Shown in pieces: positions 12,939 to 26,122 of a DNA stretch of 64,000 bases (its first letter is position 1; each line of letters begins with the position of its first letter). The notes beneath the pieces are model-generated. The model worked only from the letters and a program-made list of their open reading frames with translations. It was not told the origin of the DNA and ran no database searches. Source of the DNA: Rostrohypoxylon terebratum (taxonomy: Eukaryota; Ascomycota; Sordariomycetes; Xylariales; Hypoxylaceae); NCBI GenBank assembly GCA_022497145.1, contig MU385860.1, positions 186,001 to 250,000 of the forward strand, written 5' to 3'. The position numbers and the translations under genes are program-made.

Positions 12939-14375
12939 GCGGGAGGTGAGAGGTGGATGCTTGCTTGGCTGGTGAGGCGGGGTTTAAAGGTTAATGGATC
13001 AGGTGGCGAAAATACCTGGTGTTGGATGGTCTAGACCTATTATATGACTAAGGCCGCGGTATAGATGCGGATTAGGATCAGGACTACGGCCTTCGGAGGT
13101 CGAGTTCTTGAAGGAAGGAATGGGTTCTGGTCTTGGGCGGGTTGGATCTTTGACACAGTTATGAGAGGGTTAAAATACGCGGTGGATGACCTGGATAGGT
13201 TATAGGATATCAAAACCTTTGTTACCATGATATATGGGTTCGGTATATACCAGTGAGCAGGCGTTTGGGCACATAGTTTGCAGACGCGAGTTAGGATAGA
13301 AAGACTCCCATCTTAAACATGGAATAATTACACTGATTCTGATTCTGTATCTGCCGTGACCTAGAATCTAGAGTCTTGAATTATTTGTGGTACGATGAGT
13401 CAACTGAGATAATATTGGGGATATTCTCCACAAGGTAGTATTGGCTCACAAGGTGTCGATATTTATTCTATTTGAGGCGTTTTCATGAGCACAAGTTAAA
13501 CAACCCCAACGGGTATCCGAAGCCAAGTCTAGTTCGCAGGGTATTGCCTCCATCCACTAAGATGGAATTTATACGCGAGAAATGCTTTTTCATTGTCATC
13601 GAGAACCTCTTGTCATTTTTCTGTTCCAAAGATATTTCCGGTAAGTTGGGTAGGACTTCAAAATGAATCCTATTTAGGATGGCTTGGCGCAAAATCGGAA
13701 CTGTGAGTGGTTGGAAGTACGTACTAGGTCTGACAGGATCACGTTTAGTAAGTTATCATACATACCTACTACCTATTCTTATCACTTCACTACATGGTGT
13801 CATGATTTCGATGATTTCGTTATGTCATGATGGATGGTTAAAAACTACAGGTTTGAAGGATGTTTACCTAGTACTAAATAGTCTAGGAGTTGGCCAAATG
13901 TGTTTTGCTGGAGCGGGTTACTAGGTACCTAAGGGGCTAGGTTGTTATTCTGGGTCATTCCCAATGTAAAATCAGGAACCCAACAATCATCCATATGTTC
14001 CAAAGATATATCATCGACTAAAGGCTCAAATTCTAGCCTTTACGGATATCTCCTATAGATACCTAACCGTTAGGTACCTAGGACCTAGGTAGTATGGACG
14101 TATAAAACTAAAATCACAATGGGACGACCCCATAGTACTACCGCACGAACTAATCGACTATAAACGAATCCGCTATCGGCTTCGTCCGCCTATAGATATA
14201 GTCCTTAAACGACCCCGCAGGCATATCGCATATGACCGTGGAAGAATAGACGTAGGATTTCATATACTTCTTGTATTTAATTATTAAGGATCCATTCGGG
14301 GTTGTAATGTTTGAGATAGACATTCTGTAATTGAACATATTCTCTACTGCAAGATCCCGCAATCATAAGTACCCT
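12939..14375. other. Intergenic stretch, about 1.4 kb
   Basis: No gene is supported. It includes a CCTAGG/GGTACC-rich block near 13920-13935 and 14065-14092, with inverted arrangements such as GTTAGGTACCTAGGACCTAGG. The end of the stretch is the promoter of the oxidoreductase gene. Confidence 0.55.
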
Positions 14376-15866
14376 ATGGCGGACAATTCAGAACCCCGGC
14401 AGGACCCCGGTCTACCGGTACCTAACCCTTGTGTATCGTTCTGGCAACAGACTACACGATCTTTCCCATATCTCAACGTGAACAAAGACGAGCCAGTCCC
14501 GACAGAGTCTAAATATGTCGTTATCGGCTCTGGTATCTCCGGCGCACTGACAACCTACGAGCTGATCGAAGGGGGAGTTTCAGCTTCAGATATAATCATC
14601 CTGGAGGCAAGAGAAGCAGCTAGCGGGGCAAGCTCAAGAAATGCAGGACATGTGAGACCAGGTCAGCCCATGACATCATTTAATATAATTAATATAATTT
14701 GAGGCGGAAGTGTCCCTATAGTTCGTTGTACTGAACAATCATGCATAGATGCCTTCCGCGGCTTTCAAGTCTACGAACAGCTACACGGCAAAGACCAAGC
14801 TCTCAAAATCATCGCCAACGAGAAGCTCGTCTTCGAGCGGGTGAAGGAGTTCACGGAGAAGCACAACGTGCAGTGTGATTTCAACCCCGCCACCACGTTC
14901 GACGTGTGCATGACGCCGGAGTTTGCGGACTTCAACGCCCGCAGCTTCAAGTTGTACCAGGAGGCTGGCGGAGATGTGTCTCACATCAAGTTTTACCCCG
15001 GCGAGGAGGCGCGGCGGGTAACCCGCGTGCAAAAAGCAGTCGCGGCGTACGAGTGGCCAGCAGGCTCAAGCCACCCTGCGAAATTGGCCCAATGGCTGCT
15101 CACGCAGTCTATTACAAAGGGAGTCCGGCTCTTCACGCACTGTCCGGCGAATGCTGTGACCAAGTCCGCGGCTTCCACCGGAGATAGCGTGTTCTGGGAT
15201 GTATCTACGCCTCGAGGCACGACGAAGGCGTCGATTGTGGTACACTGCACGAACGCCTTCGCGCCACACCTGCTTCCCCAACTCGGCGCCTTCGTTACCC
15301 CCAACCGTGCGCAGGCACACGCATTTGTGCCTCCCCTTTCTCTAAGCGCGGATAAGATCCTACCGAGCACCATGTCGCTGCGTCATACGCTGAAGCACTT
15401 CTACTCCGTCGCACAACGGCGGCCGGACGGGATCATCATCCTTGGAGCGCCTATCGCAAATCCCAAGATCAGTCCAGAAGCGGCGGCAGCGCGTCTGACG
15501 ACCAACGATGCGGTGTACAACGAGGAGGTGCGCGCGGATTGTGTTGCGAACTTCGAGACGACGTTCCCGGAGACCGAGAAGAGTGTCTTGAGACACGGCG
15601 AGGGGCTACTGCATACTTGGACTGGGATCGTGGGAATGACGACAGACTCGGTGCCGTTCGTGGGTAAGATTGAGAGCCTGCCAGGGCAGTGGATTTGCGC
15701 CGGGTTTAACGGACATGGCATGGCGAGAATATTCACCTGTGCCCCCGGGGTTGCGAAACTCATCCTAGGTGGTTCGTGGGCAGAGACTGGACTTCCAGAG
15801 TGCTTCGAGATAACACAGGCGCGCCTAGAGAAACTCCAAAAGGGGGTGGCAGGATCTGTATTCTAG
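14376..15866 (+). CDS. FAD-dependent oxidoreductase, DAO family
   Basis: Exons 14376-14661 and 14749-15866 give 467 residues. The 87-bp intron (GTCAGC donor, CATAG acceptor) joins RNAGHVRP to DAFRGFQ in phase. A Rossmann dinucleotide motif, GSGISG, is at residues 51-56, followed by the acidic strand end IIILEARE and the FAD-contacting SGASSRNAGH. The C-terminus carries the DAO pattern, with TGIVGMTTDSVPFVG and then GFNGHGMARIF. The family oxidises amines or amino acids with FAD. The closest general type is the fungal gamma-glutamylputrescine-oxidase-like group, but the substrate cannot be read from sequence. No signal peptide or clear peroxisomal tail is present (ends GSVF), so it is probably cytosolic. 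The start at 14376 is chosen because it leaves a normal-length N-terminus before the FAD motif. Confidence 0.9.
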
Positions 15867-16396
15867 TCTAGGAGCTTCAGAAGCAGTTTTTAGAAAGTAG
15901 GAGTGGAAAAAAAAGAAAGGAAAAAACTGCCTTGAACCTGTCTCGAACCCGCGACCTCGGTCACAAAATGGCAAAAAGTTAATTCAATATTCAGTTCAAA
16001 CTGATAGTTATAATTATATTTTCTTCGATCGCCCGCAGGCAAAAGCCCATTACTTCTTAGTCCTGATATAGTAGGTACTGTGCTCTGGTGCAAATTATGG
16101 GGATTAGTCGGGGTTTAACCGGTCGCCCCAGGAGACCAGTTGATTGTGAGGAGGTTGGATGGCTCGGGAGAGAAGATAGGAGTGATGTTTGTTCGGGTGG
16201 TGAAGACGTACGGTCTAGAAAAAGGGGCTCACTACCAAAAAGGGGAAGGGGGAAGGGTTAACGAAAAGATAGATAGGTAGGCACATGAGGATAGGGACAC
16301 GACCAAGAAATATTCTTGCTTTATCTTTGGTATGTACCTGATCACCACTTAACCTATAAAGTGTTGGTAGCGGTCGCAGGTGATCTAGGCTAACAA
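15867..16396. other. Convergent intergenic gap
   Basis: This is shared 3' space between the oxidoreductase (+) and the CorA-like gene (-). A minus-strand stretch at about 15925-15965 resembles the B-box half of a tRNA gene followed by a T-run, but no complete cloverleaf can be drawn. Nothing else is seen. Confidence 0.5.
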
Positions 16397-18959
16397 TCAT
16401 ACAGCATAAATGCCCTCCCTCCTTATCAATGGTCCCCTGGCAAACGAGATCTGCCTGAACCGTATCCTTTCTGCTCCATCTCCCTCACGTTCCGAGTCGG
16501 TGGTAGGATCCCTATCCTTGCCTCCATTCGTATATATGTTGCCTAGCCCAGACCCTTGCCTCGGTAATCCAAGACTAGATTCTGGCTGAGATATCGGTGT
16601 TCGGATCCGCGATCCAGTGATATCCGCGCTGGGGCTCGGTCCATTCCTAGACCTAGGTCGTGCCGTCGTCCCGAGAATTATTTTGTTGCTGCTCGTCCCG
16701 GCACCGCTCCGACTGAGCAACCCGCTGAAGAAATCTTGCATGAAAGTAGTCTCGAGATCTCGGGGCCGACCATCGGTGGTCCAGTAGCGCTCGTTGCTAA
16801 GGTCGACACTTAGATGGCGACGGAAATAGCGATCTTGGTTTACCCACCAAGCACGCCAGCCGAATACTATAACCAGGGTCAATGGGATAGTGAAAGCCCA
16901 GTAGATCCAGAATGACGGCATAACCACAGGATGTGGCCACCCTGCGGGCGCGTCGTTCGATATCGCTGGGTCGCCTGCGGTTCCCGTCTCCCAGTCGAAC
17001 ATAGAAACGCCGAAAAGGGTGCCAATGTACTCTCCTGGAAGAAAGATAGCAGTGATTACGGCTAGCGCTTTCATCGATGAACTATCCCGAGTTGATGCCA
17101 CGGCCATACGTGCGTTCAGGTTGTTGTCTTCTTGCGCCATCTTCGAGTAGATGATGTCGATCTGTGCCCTACACCTCAGTTCAGACATACGCCGATCGGT
17201 CTCGAGCGAGGTACAAAGTCGCCACGTGCAGTCTAAGTACTGCCTAATCTCGTGCCAGTGAACAGTAAGGTCATCTTCCTCGTCCTCTTTCACTTGCCCT
17301 CTTGCTATCGCCTGAGCTCTTAACTCATTTACCCGGGCGTCTAGCTCGTCGCCAGCTTGGATTATAAGCTTGAGGGCGCGCTCCATCCACCGCAATGTAT
17401 CGAGAAGTTGAATAGCTCCTTTAAGAACATCGTGGGCTTCCTTCATAAGATGTATCGTCTGTGGTGGCACGTAATTAGGGTCGTAATAGGGTTTAGTTTC
17501 CGGACTGGACGATGGTGCGGCAGAACTCGGGACATCGTGACTACGTCGTCCACCTCTAACTTTTTCCTCCACCATATCTTTCAAACCTGAACTCCAGCGC
17601 TTTATGGGTTTGAAGGGATGGTTCTTGTTATTAGTTTGCGATTGGTGGTGGTTCCGCCACCAGGCTTCTGCGTTAGCCCGTCCCGTAGTCCCAGTTACAG
17701 CGTCGACATGAGCCTCGAGTTCTAGCACCTCGGCATTATTAGCCTGTACCGCTTCTTCGGTACGGAAAAGCTGTACTTGGAGTAAAACGACCGGAAGCAC
17801 GAGGGGATGAGACCATCGCGCTCTGCAAGAGTCTAGACGACGTTCATATTCGTCCAGTGCATCATCAGCGTGCCACCGTGTATCAAACGACCGCCGTATA
17901 AGAGCGGTTCCCGTCCTCGTCTTCAGCTTGTAGGCCATCGACAGGAAGTCGTATGGCGGCTGTGGACTAGAAGAAAAGCTTAGAATCAAGTCTTGATCAT
18001 TGTTAGTACGATTAATGAAAGATTTATGAAAGTAGGAAAGGGACTCAGTAGGACGCTGTGTCTCGCTTAGTCATCAAAGCGATGTATGGTTTACTCACAT
18101 ACTGTCTCTTTTCTTGAATCCCAGAAGGAAGACTCAAGAGTCACCCGCTGTAATGTTGGCAGGGTTCCCGAATGTAAACCCAAGGATTCGTAGTCATCCA
18201 CAGTGAGATGCAGGCCATCAGTACAGTGCATGCTAGGACATTCTGATTCTTGGAGGGCACGTCGATGAGCGATTCTATAACACTTTTCATTTAGCACCTA
18301 GTTTAAGGATATGATCAGGATCCGGACAGTATGTGGGTAGGTACGAGAACCTATAACGTAAGCAGGATATTTGAAGGAACAGCGATATACTCACACTTGT
18401 CGCATCCTTCCCCGGAGCAAGTGCTTTCCCTTCGGCATGGGAGTAAAATTCCCCTATAAGGTAGCCTGAGTCAATTTTCAACATTCTTAGGTATTCATGG
18501 CGGGATTCTCATGTTCCTCACCTCATTGTCTAAGCCGTGCCCTTCCTTGATGGCACTCCGAAACATCTGAAGTCCTTCCTCTCCATCGGACATGATACTT
18601 GGCGAGTGGGTCTCGCCATCAGGTTCGCTTGGCGCAAAGACGGCGTACTCGTGATAAGAAACTTGGCTCTGACCATCTATAGGCAAGAACATGTAACTCG
18701 CAAGTTCCCGCAGATCAAAGTTGAAGAGGTTTAGCTCGTCGAGTCGATATTGTTGTTGTTGTTGCTGCTGCTTTACTCCTTGAAATTGCGAAGCTGAGGA
18801 GATCGCAGCCTTTCCAGGGACCAGACTACCGCGGCGGGTGCTACTAGCTCCTGTGCGGCGGCTCTCATTCCGAGTGGGAGGGCCAGAGACAGCAGCTGCT
18901 TGGTGGCGTGCCTCGCTGAGGGCAACATCTAGCTCGTCGAGGTTATAATCCATATTCAT
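16397..18959 (-). CDS. CorA-like Mg2+ transporter family protein
   Basis: Four exons, 18959-18522, 18453-18397, 18297-18099 and 17991-16397, give about 762 residues with consistent phases. Exon 2 is only 19 codons (GNFTPMPKGKHLLRGRMRQ). The intron before exon 4 has a TACTAAC branch and joins KETVY to LILSFSSSPQPP. The C-terminal part has the CorA plan: a long helical cytosolic region, then two close helices, ALAVITAIFLPGEYIGTLFG and FWIYWAFTIPLTLVIVFGW. In place of the bacterial GMN signature there is GVSMFDW, the usual variant of fungal CorA-like proteins, so cation specificity is uncertain. The N-terminus is disordered with an eight-Gln run near residue 60. Exon 4 and function are firm. The start and the small exons are predictions. 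Confidence 0.85.
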
Positions 18960-20757
18960 CGTTCTCCACAATCACACGTGTACAGTGTGGAATTCATGTC
19001 AATTGAAGTCTTCAGAAAGGTGATGAAGAGAGAAGAGTTGAGACGTTTGAAAACAAAATAAATTTATTCACCGATCTAGCGAGGGTTCTCATACCGCTAC
19101 TATATTATATAATCGCTTGCAAGGTAGAAAGCTCTGTAGGACGTCATTTTAGGGGATTCTTCAGGGTTGTCATCGCCAAGAGTTTATTTAAGGGGCTGTG
19201 TGAGCTGTCACGATGTGGAGTTTCGGTCCATTTATTTTTCTTTTTATCGTGATCCTTGTGAAGGAATTTCTTGGAAATATGTGAATTAGCAATATCATTC
19301 TGCATCCGAGTGACAGAAATGGAAAGGTGTACTTGTAGGGACCAAAGACCGCTGTGGATTCGAGCGGGATGTGAAGCTTTAAAGATAGACAGGAGCTGAA
19401 CAAAACGATACTCTGTAGTTGTACAGCATAATTATAGCGAACTCGATTGGAGATTTATCAATGTATTGTACTACGTTGAATCGGGAAGATTAGCGCACCC
19501 CTGATTCCCTGAGCACGGGGTAATTCACAGCCACCTCCAGATGATCACAGGCCAAAGCAGGGAACGTGCTAAAGATCCGCTGAGCCCCCACTGAAGATTA
19601 AAGCCTATCGCAACGTACATAGGCCCCGAGAGTAGGCAGGTGTAATCCACTATGGATATCAAAAATGGATAGGTTGAAAACATTGGAAGCGACAACATTC
19701 AACGTTGAGGATATATGTACCTAGTAGGCAGGTACACATAGATGCATATACTCACATACTTACATATCCAAGTCATTAATAATAACTGACAACACGAAGC
19801 TTATCAGGCATCTAACCTACATTATACATAAGGCTCTAAGCTTCTAGAACAACCATGGATCCATCAATCTCAGGTAGTTGTGGATAAGGATGGATGAGAC
19901 GCTGTCGGGGATTTATGCCTAGCACCCCACCGCCGGAGAAATATCCAATATCAAACGTCAAATTGAAAATTTCCTCAGCTGTTTATCGTCAAGATAGCGT
20001 CAAGATAGCTGTAGACTTACACATCGAGTAACCCGCGTGACGTCCAGGCAGTCCCATAAAAGTCATAGGGGAGGAAATGGCACAAGTGTCATCGAGAACG
20101 AGCCACGGAACACAGTTGATATATTATATTATAATATTCAAGGGGTCTAGCTCCGTCGAGTTAATCGACAGGTACTTATCGTCTACTCTTGACATTGCCT
20201 GCATATATACCTAGTTTAACAACGAAATAGATATGATAAGAGACTCTTTCCTACGGGGCTCGTCTTTTCCACATAAGTAACACAAGCATACTAAGTGGAT
20301 AGATATTTGACCCATGGTTCGCGAATCGGGAGATATCTCGATCTTCCGCATATTCTATTGATGGTTACCCGTAATGATGTTCCATATAGTATTTTGATCT
20401 GCTGTGGTCTCGCTAAATTGAAAGCATTGGCTCGCTAACACGTCTACTTCAGCCCTCTATTTTAGCCAACCATAGCGGGTGGGAGAAATTTGCAATTTTA
20501 GGTGGTGGGTTGTCGATTTTAATCATTGACGGTCAAATTGCCTAGCTCTATATTTCATATAATGCCCAGTATCCCATAACCTTACACTTCATAATCGTAG
20601 TCACATCTTTTGACGTCTCTCTGCTGAAATTCCAATTAATCCATCTCTTGGAATCGCCAATGAAGGAAAAAAACATGTTAGATCCGCCATACGCCACCTC
20701 ATGCGCCCATTGGAAATAGATGCCGAATCATATAGGGTATATAAGGAGCTGAATCTG
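18960..20757. other. Intergenic stretch, about 1.8 kb
   Basis: It contains the promoter of the CorA-like gene and the 3' flank of the zinc-finger-like gene. There is no open frame of note. A perfect 11-bp tandem duplication (GTCAAGATAGC twice) lies at about 19988-20009. Nothing else is recognised. Confidence 0.55.
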
Positions 20758-22277
20758 TTAGGGCCAGCTATTCCAGCCCCTCGTCTCAGAAAGGAAATCA
20801 CCCATGCCCGACTCCAAATCATTTGCAGAAGCCTGCGTTAACGCCTCGACAGTCTGAGTGCCAGAGCCACCTCCAAGAAGCTCCCCTGGAATAATGTTAC
20901 CGCTGAATTCATGAGAATAACCATCCTCTGTATAAGATCTGTTTGTATAGGAGCTCGATCGCCCGTCTCGTGTTCCACTACTAGTACTTGGCGAACGGTC
21001 GTGGCTATTAAAAGTGACCGACACAGGGTCAGATGGGTGGAAATCCCTATTAATCAATCCCACTATTCCACTAGTGACGTCCCTGGAGACGTTCGTTTGC
21101 CAGCCCATCTCGAAGCTGTGGGTTTGTAATGATCTTAGTATAAGCGGTCCGAGGCGGGATTCCACGAAGTTGGCGATTTCTTGTCGAAAAAGCAAGCAGC
21201 TGTCCGGATCTGAATTCTGTTTTAGTGGGATGCTATGCTTGGGGATATATGAGCAGAAACGTTTGGTTAGTGTCTGGCACTTACATGGGTCAGGTTGGTG
21301 TTCACGAGGAACGCCAAATAGGATTTCATATACGGCATGCCACTTTTCTTCTTCCGACTCATTGCGAGCTGTTGACTTGGAACGCAATTCTTGCATCATG
21401 GAAGAATCGGCGCCCTCTCTAGGCTGGAACTCCCGTACTGCACAGATGACATGTTGAGATTTGTTGTGGTTGTCGATTATGCCACCGCACCGCGGGCACT
21501 GAACACCAGGTACTTGGTGACACTGGTAAATATGGTCCCTAGTGGAGTTAGGATGGCTTGAATATAGGTAGGTAGGTAGGTACCGAGCTGAGATTTGCCT
21601 TACGTTTTGAGTCTGCTTACGTTTGGCCAACGCCTACAGCACCTTTCTTGCTGCGCATACCCCTGTGGGTTACGCTTAAGAAATGGGCATGCTAAGTATT
21701 GTCGTTTATCTCTTATGGGCAAGCTCGCCTTGGCCTTCTTGGACTGTCCATTATTGTCTTTGCCGCCATCTTTTCCTGGCCCTCCGCGTCGCTTACCCGC
21801 CGCGTTGGAATTATGTGATTTCCTGGACGACCCTCCCGCACCTAGCGCATGGCCCGATCCGGATGTTCTCGAAGCCCCCGAAGATCCGTCTGTCAATGGA
21901 GTAGACGCCGCCCACCGCCTAAGCCAGTTTAGAATCCATTCGGTGAGTCGACGGGCAAGTTCGGCTTCTGTAAATCGGCCTCGAGTTATATCTTTAGATC
22001 TAACTATTGGACCCCCATGGCTTTGAGCGTCGCAGCGTGTACCAGATCTTTTCCCAATAGTAGACCAACACTGCTCCCACCGGTGTAGAGCTGATTCTAC
22101 TGGCTCCTTATTTTTGTATGGTCGTCCTGCAGCTAGACGCTCCGAAAACGGTCTGTCGTCGTAATCCAAGAATTTATTGAGAGAATAAAGAGGTACATGT
22201 AAATTTTCAGAATAGCCATGAGTCGGCCACTCGGGCCCGGTCCCATACGCAACGGACTGATTCGAACTTGGTGCCAT
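20758..22277 (-). CDS. Fungal zinc-finger-like protein (degenerate C2H2-type Cys/His region)
   Basis: Exons 22277-21604, 21538-21285 and 21209-20758 give 459 residues with phases agreeing. The first join yields RRWPNVSRLKTDHIYQCHQ, the second HQPDPYPDSCLLF. Between about residues 195 and 265 there is a Cys/His-rich module, LACPFLKRNPQ... C ...RLKTDHIYQCH followed by CPRCGGIIDNHNKSQH. It matches the pattern of a widespread fungal family of putative zinc-binding proteins in which a CPF/CPY motif precedes an H-x-x-C/H pair. The preceding region is Ser/Gly/Lys-rich with a possible nuclear signal (GKRRGGPGK, KKAK). The C-terminal third is Ser-rich and low-complexity. A nuclear, regulatory role is an inference. 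The intact frame at 20758-21630 would read through intron 2, but the spliced form gives the better family fit. Confidence 0.75.
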
Positions 22278-23271
22278 TTTAGGTGATTCTAGCGCTCACC
22301 TATACCCAGAGCGAAGGTCAACTGTCAGCTGTGGCGGTGTATGGCGATAGTAACCTGAGTTAAAATACGTCTCCAAGTAGACGAAGAGAGATAATAACTG
22401 GAAGATAGGTGATGAAGTATGAAAATTTGGTAGAAAACTTTGTATAGCAATAACGAATCTAATTGCATACTTCCTTGAGAAATTGAAGGTGAAGATGGAG
22501 ATGAAGATGAAAGGGGAAGGGAGGTACGTTGAAGATGATGAGTTGGTTCGACTATGACGCCTGGAATTGCGAGACCTCGCAATTCCATAATGGCAGCGGT
22601 CAAACTCCCTACCGACTAAAAAACGCGGAATCCCGCAATATAGGCCCAAAGAGCCTCAAATTTTCTCCATTTTACCATACCTACCTATATGTACACTTTT
22701 ACTTCTCCAGCAGTCGAATACCGAATCTAGAAGCTCGGTACATGGCAGATATAGATATATCTATTTCATTAGGTTACCTTTGAAATTATTAGTCCAACTA
22801 TACATTGTGACTTTTAGAATATTATCACAGATATAAATATGAGCCTAGAATGAATAGGTATATAGAGGGTAGGGTAGGGGCCACTACCTCCCATTTCACC
22901 ATGTTATAATATGTTCGATTCACAATAATTAGCTTCTGCAACAGACCGTCTCAAAACTACCCTAAGAGCTTGGAACATCAGGCTTGCATATTACCTGCAA
23001 AATGTACGCCACACTCCCCTGAAACTTCGACTCTAAAGCCGATTTAGGATTTCCACATGTGGTAGATCTGGGGTTTTTGGATAAGGTTCTTATTTTCACA
23101 AGGAGCAATTGGATAAAAAAAATACCCCTACGATAACTCATATACGCATCGAGATTTACTGTAATTGGAGAATACCATCAAATCGGCTTTGGAAAATATA
23201 TTTAGTTCATGCAGATGGTGTTACATAGCATCCCCAAAACACAACACATGACCCTCAACTAATACCTCAGG
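22278..23271. other. Intergenic stretch, about 1 kb
   Basis: This is the promoter side of the zinc-finger-like gene and the 3' flank of the sugar transporter, both on the minus strand. It is A/T-rich between 22740 and 23200. No gene or RNA is seen. Confidence 0.55.
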
Positions 23272-25149
23272 TTAGGACTCGGCCGGGATGGCGTTAATAT
23301 CCACCTGATAGCTCTTGAACTGCCTTGCGGGAACTTTCCTATCGAATAGAAGATCCAGCTCTTCGTACGTCCTACCCATCGTCTCGGGGATGCGGAAATA
23401 TGACCAGATAAGACAGATAACTCCTAGACCGCCATAAAAGTACCCCAGTTTACCCTGCATGTTCGCTTCCGCTGGGTTGATCATATATGGGATTGCGACC
23501 GTCATCCCGATTCCGAAAACTGCTTGTACTGCTGTGGCCACCGCAATCGTCTTAGATCGGACACGCGTGGCGGAGCATTCTCCCAAGATGACGAAAGTGA
23601 TAGGGCCGACGGAGAGATCATATGCTCCGTTCCATATCAGCATAAGTGAACTTTCAGCCCAGGCGACACCTGATGGGCGACCGGGAATGCTGTCGAGGAT
23701 GCCAATTATGAACATCATAACGATAAGAACCGAAAGGCCGACATTGAAGATGCGCCTTCGGCCGAAGCGGGCGATCAGGAACCACGATAGGACAGTGCAG
23801 ATCCAACCCACAGCTGACGATTTATGAGATTAGCGAACCGTACCACTGAACACTGCCCTAAACTCCGGGGTAATCTCGTCGCAACTCACCTAAAAATCCA
23901 ATACCCATGTTAAATGCACTCTGCGTCGGCAGCCCCGCCTGCTCGAAAAAATAGGTACCATAGTTGATGAGGTATATGCCACTCAGAACCTGCGTCGTAT
24001 ACACGCCGGTAGAGATCTCGGTTCGTCGCAAGTTCACTCCCTTAATCGTATCCATGTAGGTGCTACCCGCCTCCATCTCCAACTCAAGCCTATCCGTCTC
24101 GGCGATAACAGCCAGCGTCGCATCGACATCAACATCGGAAGATGACAACCGGCGCAAAGCGTCTTTCGCGTCTTCCATCCTACCTTTGCGCACCAACCAC
24201 CAAGGAGATTCCGGGATGAAGAATACGCCAGGGATAATAATAATGACCCAGAACCATTGCAGCGCGAACGGGATACTATAAGCCCAATGATTCTCCAGCG
24301 TCGAGGTTCCAGCCGTAACTCCATTACCAAGGAGTTGACCCGTAACGAAGCAAAGGTTGGTGTAGCTCGTCAGATACCCACGGAGCGCCATAGGGCACAC
24401 TTCCGAAGCGTACGTGGGGCCAATAACCACAAAACATCCTAGAACCAAGCCTCCGATCAACTCACCCACAAGCAAGGCCTGGAGCGAGCGCGCGAAGAAT
24501 TGGATGAAGACCAGACCTGCCGTCAGCAGGATGCATCCGAAAAACGTCCATTTGCGACCGAACAGCTCGAGTGGATAGGCAGAGAACAGCGCGCCGACAA
24601 CTTGTCCGATCGGGTTTCCCAGCGATAAGCCCGTTTGCCATGCCGCCGTGATGACATACTAGAAGATAAGGTCGTGGCGTTAGCTTCCCCTCATCACCGT
24701 AATTTCCATACCTGACACCGCTAAGGTCCCCTAAACTAGAGCTATAACCTAGGTGATTTAGGGGGAGATAAGCTACACACCTCGCCATCCAGCTCATAAC
24801 CGAAATCCTTTTGGAATTGCGGCATCGCGAACATGTTCCCGACAATCTGCGGATCGAAAGCTAACATGATAACGCCTATGGAGACGTACGCCGACCATCC
24901 GACAGCCTTCGGGTACATTCGCGCCGCCTGCCAGAAGGACAATTCGTGCTCATGCTGAATGGCCTCAGCAAGCGCGACGTCCGTGTCGCCATGTTTCGAC
25001 GGCTCCTCGCTTTGCCTAACCATATTCGCAGTTCCAGTATCAATTTCCTCTCCTTCGGGATCCGTTACACAGGTAGGGCTGGCGTCGTCCTCGGTGGTGA
25101 CATTGGTGACATTAGCGAAAGTGCCGTAGTGGTGGGATCGCGTGGCCAT
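23272..25149 (-). CDS. MFS sugar transporter, maltose/alpha-glucoside permease type
   Basis: Exons 25149-24781, 24658-23890 and 23813-23272 give 559 residues, with introns of 122 and 76 bp in phase. The protein has the sugar-porter marks: an N-terminal polar tail of about 75 residues, SFWQAARMYPKAVGWS leading into helix 1, FGRKWTFFG, PESPWWLVRKGR after helix 6, FGRRRIFNVG after helix 8, and PETMGRTYEELDLLF after helix 12. Twelve helices are expected. The long N-terminal tail and the FGYELDGEYVITAAWQTGL segment are typical of fungal maltose/alpha-glucoside:H+ symporters, so plasma-membrane uptake of alpha-glucosides is likely, though the substrate is not proven. No glucosidase or regulator gene is adjacent, so it is not in an obvious MAL cluster. 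Confidence 0.93.
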
Positions 25150-25831
25150 TTTGTTATTCCTTTATTTATTATCTGTCGCCCTTCCTCTCTCTTATCAACC
25201 GATTTCCCAACCACCTGCATCCATGCCCACACCACCCCCAGATTGCCGATTGCGATCGAGCTGCTCGAATGGAAATGGGGCGACACCTTTTTTGTTATCC
25301 GGGACGGGGCCAAGAACCTGGAATTGCAGGCTGATCCGGGAGAATGCGGTCGCCTCATAGGTCGGTAGCGACTAAGTCAAAGGAGGGGAAATCAGGGGTC
25401 CGGGGGACAAAAGACCAGAAGATACGGAAGATAGCCACGAGTTATCTGCAATGTGGGACAGGGGCTAGCCAGATTACCTAGTTCCTAGTTAGATGTGAGT
25501 CGTAACCTTGAACCTCGGAAAGAATGCCAACCCATACAGGTATTATTTTAGTATGTAATACTGCTACCATGCAGGTATTGCCTGACAGCCTGGTATCATT
25601 CCCTGTGAGGTTGGGTAAGGTAAGCCGTAACGTTAACTATCTTGGGACCTTGGGTTACAGTGGGATAAAAGAGAACCAAACAAAACCAAGTCTTATTACC
25701 TATTTATGAATCCTACTGCTTCCTGACGCTTTTGAATATGGCAATGTGCCGAGCTAATCGGTAGCGCAACATTCGCCCTCTAAACCCTCGAACCAACGCT
25801 CGCGATGATATTAATACGTACTAGAACAAAC
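25150..25831. other. Intergenic stretch, about 0.7 kb
   Basis: This is the promoter of the sugar transporter and flank of the 2EXR locus. Open frames at 25142-25368 are short and unsupported. No RNA gene or repeat is seen. Confidence 0.5.
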
Positions 25832-26122
25832 TCAAAAACCTGAACCCCGTATCTCAGGTCCGGAGCTACAAAATATCAATGTCCCAACTATGACCTCCAA
25901 CTGATTATCGGCTATTGTCAAGAAACTTTGCGATGTTGTTAAGTCTACATCATCAGAGTATTGACAATGCCAAACATGGAGAAGTAACTCCATGGCGTCT
26001 CGTCTGATTCTAAACAGATTCTTGACCCAATATATCTGGTTCAGCGCTTGGGGCCCCGCCAGGTGGTGCGGTGTCTTTACCAGCATGACCGTCGAATTTC
26101 GGCGTCGCGACACGAAAAGATT
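25832..26122 (-). other. In-frame open extension after the 2EXR stop codon
   Basis: This holds 96 sense codons in the same frame as the 2EXR gene, directly following its TAG, ending at a TAA at 25832. The sequence is rich in Leu, Val and Ile and looks like it could be the remaining C-terminal part of the same protein. No independent start or function is recognised. Confidence 0.4.

Noticed and set aside
15925..15965. tRNA-like segment on the minus strand (GCGGGTTCGAGACAGG followed by a T-run)
   Set aside because: It resembles a B box and Pol III terminator, but the T stem does not pair and no acceptor or anticodon stem can be found.
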